DNA from: Acorus gramineus
Lineage: Eukaryota; Streptophyta; Magnoliopsida; Acorales; Acoraceae
NCBI GenBank assembly: GCA_030737835.1
Contig: CM060854.1
Coordinates: 20,601,356-20,665,355 of the forward strand
Length of the DNA stretch: 64,000 nucleotides
Direction: 5' to 3'
Shown here: in pieces, positions 60,017 through 64,000 of the stretch
Layout: each line of letters opens with the position of its first letter
How positions within the stretch are numbered: the first letter of the stretch is position 1
Position numbers and translations under genes: made by a program
The notes under the pieces: model-generated
Database searches by the model: none
What the model saw: only the letters and a program-made list of their open reading frames with translations
Told to the model about the DNA's origin: nothing

Positions 60017-60202
60017 CGATACACATTCATTTTTATTGTTCCAGTTTCAGTATCATGTATTTCACTAGCATCATATACTTATATTAATAAGATATGCATT
60101 CTGTTAATTTTTTTTCATATTATTTATAAATAAATCTATTATTTTTAAAAAAATTAGAATACATTTGAATTGGAATTGAGACGGACAAAAAGATTGTATA
60201 TG
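60017..60202. repeat. MITE of the 'gttacacacag' family
   Basis: It runs from gatacacattcatttttatt then gttccagtttcag to the inverted ttggaattgagacggacaaa. It ends about 240 bp upstream of the trihelix gene's start codon. Confidence 0.5.
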
Positions 60203-60441
60203 ATATTTTTTATGGGTTTGGTATAGCATTTTCATTTCGTATATTTCACTTTTCGTTGTCGTACGAGGAAAAACTTATGCTTATAAGTGGTGGAATAGTT
60301 AATCCCCAATTCATTATTCCTCATCTCCTCTTCCACTAGATTTCTTGTTCGTTTCCCCCCTTTTCGTTCAGTGTCTTCAAATTAGGGATCAAAATCTATT
60401 ATTAACGAGAGATCAAAATCTAGGGTTTCCTTTTTCAAAGA

Positions 60442-61548
60442 ATGGACGACATGGAAGACGACGCGAGGTATCCACCGTCCAATCCCCATCAGACGTCGTT
60501 CCGCTCCTCCCACCGCTCCAAGATCCCCCTCCGCCCCCCCCACCCCTCCGCCTTCCCTCCCCCTTACGCCGCCGCCTCCTCCTCCGACGATGAAGACGAA
60601 GACGACGACGACGAAGAAGAAGAAGTAGAAGTAGAAGAAGAGGAGGAAGGAGAACCACCGATGAACGGCTACGATCACGCGATCGACCAATCCGACTCCG
60701 ATTCCGAATCCCGAGACGACTCCGCCTCCCCGGACAGCCGCGGCAAGCGGAGGCGCCTCGACCGGTTCGAGTTCGTACCCCGTGCGCAGCCCCAGCCTCC
60801 ACCGCCGCCGCCGCCATCCGAGTCGGCCTCCCCGACGACGGACTGGTCGGAGCAGGCGACGTTCGCGCTCCTCGAGGCGTGGGGGGACCTGTACCTCCAG
60901 AACGGCCGGAAGAGCCTCCGGTCTGACGAGTGGGCCGAGGTGGCGGTGAAGGTGTCGCGGGCGTCGAAGATGCATCGGACGGACGCACAGTGTCGGACCC
61001 GCCTTGACACGCTGAAGAAGAGGTACAAGAAGGAGAAGTCGAGGGCGTCGTCAAAGTGGGTCTTTTTCAAGAAGATTGACTTGCTGATGTCGTCGAGGCA
61101 GATGCAGCCGCCGACGGGGCTGGCGTGCGGGGTGGACTCTGGGGAGTATGTGTTCACGGACCCGAGGGTTTACGTGGACCGATCGGATGGTTTCGATGAG
61201 CTTCGGGACAGCCCCGGGCCGTCGGAGATGTTGGATGACGATGAGGAGGAGGCCGACGAGGCGGTGGATGGGTTTCCGCCTATCGGACCACCTTCATCGT
61301 TTGGGGTGTTGGCGGACTCGATTAAGAAGTTTGGGGAGATTTACGAGAAGGTGGAGAGTAGTCGGAGGGAGCAGATGAAGGAGCTGGAGAAGATGAGGGA
61401 GGAGTTTCAGAGGGATCTTGAGGTGCAGAAAAGGAAGATCTTGGAGGAGGCTCAGGTGAAAATGGAGAGTATCAGGGAGGGACAGGGCGGAGATGGGGAG
61501 GACTGCGATGAGGACACTGAGGGGTCGGCTGAGAACATCAGCGGATGA
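60442..61548 (+). CDS. Trihelix transcription factor, ASIL/SIP1-like
   Basis: A single uninterrupted frame encodes 368 residues and is much GC-richer than its surroundings. An acidic run spans residues 48-72. A basic nuclear-localisation-like GKRRRLDRF is at 101-109 and a poly-proline stretch at about 119-125. The trihelix (MADF/Myb-like) DNA-binding domain covers about 134-215, with W135, W147, W164 and W206 and the segment TDAQCRTRLDTLKKRYKKEK that forms the recognition helix area. A charged coiled coil lies at about 304-346, followed by an acidic tail. The ATG at 60442 is the first in frame, and the leader (60300-60441) is pyrimidine-rich. Intronless structure and domain order fit the SIP1 clade, where Arabidopsis ASIL1/ASIL2 repress embryo-maturation genes in seedlings through GT elements. 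Orthology to a particular ASIL gene is not established here. Confidence 0.92.
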   Translation: MDDMEDDARYPPSNPHQTSFRSSHRSKIPLRPPHPSAFPPPYAAASSSDDEDEDDDDEEEEVEVEEEEEGEPPMNGYDHAIDQSDSDSESRDDSASPDSRGKRRRLDRFEFVPRAQPQPPPPPPPSESASPTTDWSEQATFALLEAWGDLYLQNGRKSLRSDEWAEVAVKVSRASKMHRTDAQCRTRLDTLKKRYKKEKSRASSKWVFFKKIDLLMSSRQMQPPTGLACGVDSGEYVFTDPRVYVDRSDGFDELRDSPGPSEMLDDDEEEADEAVDGFPPIGPPSSFGVLADSIKKFGEIYEKVESSRREQMKELEKMREEFQRDLEVQKRKILEEAQVKMESIREGQGGDGEDCDEDTEGSAENISG

Positions 61549-64000
61549 TGTATGTTCTTTCTTTTAATGTGGTTTATTTATTTGGTAATGTATGAGTAGG
61601 TTGGAATTTGGAAATGAATTTCTTTATTGCATGAATTGTTGTAGAGCATGATTTGTTTATGTTGGTATTACCTTTCATAATATATGATGGTTGGATAGGT
61701 TTTTTGTCATTTGTGGTGGGGATTAAATTTATTTCAATAAGGCAACTCCATTCACGGTTCAGGTTCAGGTTCAGTTGCCTATGATGATAATTTTTTTTGG
61801 TTGATCAGTGTAATGGATTTGCTGTGTATTCTTATTGATTTTATGATTGTGCATTTAATGCTTTTAAAAGGTCATGTGATTTATTGCTATGCTAAGAAAC
61901 TGATAGGTATTGTTTCTTGATCTCCTTCCATCTTGGTTATCTTCCCTTGAAAACTTTTGCCTAAAGCCCAATTTGGGGCATGGCTGTGTGTTCCATGAAA
62001 GTAAGTTTACACATTTCTCAATTTAGGCATGTGGAAATGGAGGAGGACAATAACTTAAAAGGCAAGTAATGCATCTGAAAGGTTTTTTTTTAATCATAGA
62101 ATAGCTTTCTGCCCACATTTCACTCTGTCCTGCCCCTCATACTTCTGCATCAAGGCTTTATAATGACACTTGAATTTTAGGGCAGGCTATATTAATAGGC
62201 GTTAGACTAGTGTTTTGATGTTTGCGGCCTCCAAGATGCCTTGGCATTTCAATTCAAATGTTATAGTGCCATCTATCTCTTCTTTTAGATGCTTGGGTGA
62301 GAAGAAAATTTGGTGCATACCTCTATTTTAATATAAATCAGGTGGTTTGCTCCACCTTTTTCTTAAAAATCTAAAATGGGAAATGATGTGGTGCACGGCT
62401 GCGCAAGAGCAGGGAGTTTCAAGTTATGATTTTTTTCTTTTTGTCAAATGGAATAGTCTATATTGGTCTTGCAAAATCATTTGAAGAACTCCAAGGAATG
62501 GAATATTTCTGGTGTTTGTGTGCTAATTTTGATGTGTGAGTCCAGGGGAATACATTTTTTTTTAAAAAAAAGTATTTTGAAAATCCAGATTAGAATTAAC
62601 AGTTTAAATTTTGAAAATTGCACTTTTTTTCAGTGGCTACGCACCATATTGGTTGTGCACTGTATCATTTCCCATTAAAAACTTTTGGCAGGGGAAGGCA
62701 TCTGCATTAACAGCTTTTTATACATATTGACTTTAGTCCTTGCTTGTTCTGATATAGTCGTAGGTGAAAAGTTCACAAAGTGATGAGACAATTCTCATTG
62801 GGATTCTTAGTGTCTAGGTTACTGCTGATGTGTTTTTTTGAGAAGGTACCTCTGATGTTATTAGGCAATATTGCTTTCTTTGATGTTTAGTTATAGGTGA
62901 TCCGTTGAGTGACAAGAATTGGGCATGCAATATATTTATGCTCCATTGTTATCACATTTCGAAAGTCAATGCACTGCATGACATTGGGATTTTCATTGTC
63001 AATGCATCTGTGACTACTTTTGTGTTATATTAATATGTAATATTCTATTATTGATCCATAGTTGTCTAGGTAAGCCTATATGCACCCAGACGACACTTAA
63101 CTGACATGGAAAAAAAATCTATTATATGACACATGTATGGAATAATATGTGAATAGAATTGGAAAGGGCCGTAAGACTGGTTGTTTTGGGGTTAATTTTG
63201 GGAGGTTTATTCCTCCCTGACTCTTCTCATCTTTCTTTGTTTTGATTTTGTTGTTTTGGAGATCCCTTGTCTCCTTTTGTTCGAGGGGTTATCCTCTATT
63301 CCAAAAAGAAAAAAAAATCGTTATTACGTTCAAGGGGTCATCATCTGAACTAATATGACAGTCCAACCCCATTCATATTTATATGGAAAGAAAGTACATT
63401 TTATTGTTCTTCAGATCACCCCCCCGCATTCAGGGTGTGTGAGGCATGCGTGATTTTGTTTTGGCAAATAGGATTATATTTAGTCCTTGTTGGTTCTTTT
63501 CATGGATTTTTAGTACCATTAGATTTAGTTATTTATCTTGGCCATCTTTTTTATACAATGATATGAGTTGTACCGGGCCCATCGTGCATCCCGCCCAAGG
63601 CCCATACTCATAGCCAAGTTGGCCTTGGTGACACTTGGTCAGGCCATAGGTCCCCGCTTGATGGATAACATAACTAGGTGCATCCCCTGCCTAGCTTTGT
63701 GAAGCTGCCTAGATGGGTGCCTAACTATGGACTGAGCAAACACTATCTATTGAAAGAAATTTGAAACATATTGTTTCATGTTGTCTTATGTTCTGAGAAT
63801 CATGAGGGATGGTTGACTGAATGTGGACTTCTCTGGTGTCCTCTCCATTTTCGTTTTTGTTTGTTTTGCATTGTAACACCTCTTTGTAGTTTACCAGTTT
63901 TTATTTAAAATTGGTGTCACTACCTTTCTCCGAAAAATTGCTCTTACTGCATGTCTCATGCCAATAGGTAACATGAACTTCGTGTGACTTGCTCTGCTCA
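61549..64000 (+). other. Downstream region of the trihelix gene, no further gene recognised
   Basis: The 3' UTR probably ends within the first few hundred bases. The rest is T-rich, non-coding sequence. A stretch at about 63150-63320 (gttcgaggggttatcctcta, then an A-run) resembles a LINE 3' tail. 63565-63650 is a small GC-rich patch (gggcccatcgtgcatcccgc) that may be a transposon end. No open frame stands out. Confidence 0.45.

Noticed and set aside
60382-61157. Arg/Gly-rich minus-strand frames of 160-213 codons
   Set aside because: Antisense of the GC-rich trihelix gene; no independent evidence.

Overview
This is plant nuclear DNA, most likely from a flowering plant. Three kinds of evidence support that: plant-type genes split by AT-rich GT-AG introns, Ty1/copia and hAT transposons at every scale, and four genes whose closest known relatives are plant families. 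I cannot name the species. The window is gene-poor and AT-rich. It holds four protein-coding genes and one tRNA gene, separated by nested transposon debris.

Layout. 0-3.5 kb: fold-back and hAT debris. 3.65-11.7 kb (+): a CHY-zinc-finger/RING E3 ubiquitin ligase gene with a long non-coding leader and 11 coding exons. 11.8-15.4 kb: a fold-back element with 33-bp subrepeats, a three-level nest of transposons, a tRNA-Arg(UCG) gene and a palindromic MITE. 15.8-26.2 kb (-): MFP1 (MAR-binding filament-like protein 1), four exons, 734 codons. Its 7.6-kb first intron carries a young 5.3-kb Ty1/copia element in antisense orientation (134-bp LTRs, one mismatch, TSD aaggt). 26.7-29.4 kb: an hAT-type MITE with guanine-rich ends, a LINE-like 3' tail and another MITE. 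29.9-33.4 kb (-): an FCS-like zinc finger (FLZ) gene. 33.9-40.2 kb: MITEs and a second, truncated copia element on the minus strand. 40.2-50.4 kb: MITEs, a tandem duplication and an internally deleted relative of the first copia element. 50.46-53.09 kb: an hAT element with TSDs and a decayed transposase. 53.1-60.2 kb: a LINE RNase H fragment and a dense field of short MITEs. 60.4-61.5 kb (+): an intronless trihelix (ASIL/SIP1-like) transcription factor.

The four genes have unrelated roles: ubiquitin ligation, thylakoid/nucleoid architecture, SnRK1-linked FLZ signalling and transcriptional repression. Nothing suggests a cluster or operon. The most unusual content is in the repeats: two fold-back elements whose long arms are themselves minisatellites, a copia leader made of GC-rich tandem repeats, and several insertion layers whose relative order can be read directly. 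I found no convincing previously undescribed multi-gene system.

Exon boundaries were placed by hand from splice consensus and protein-family conservation, without transcript data. MITE edges are approximate unless a TSD is stated.
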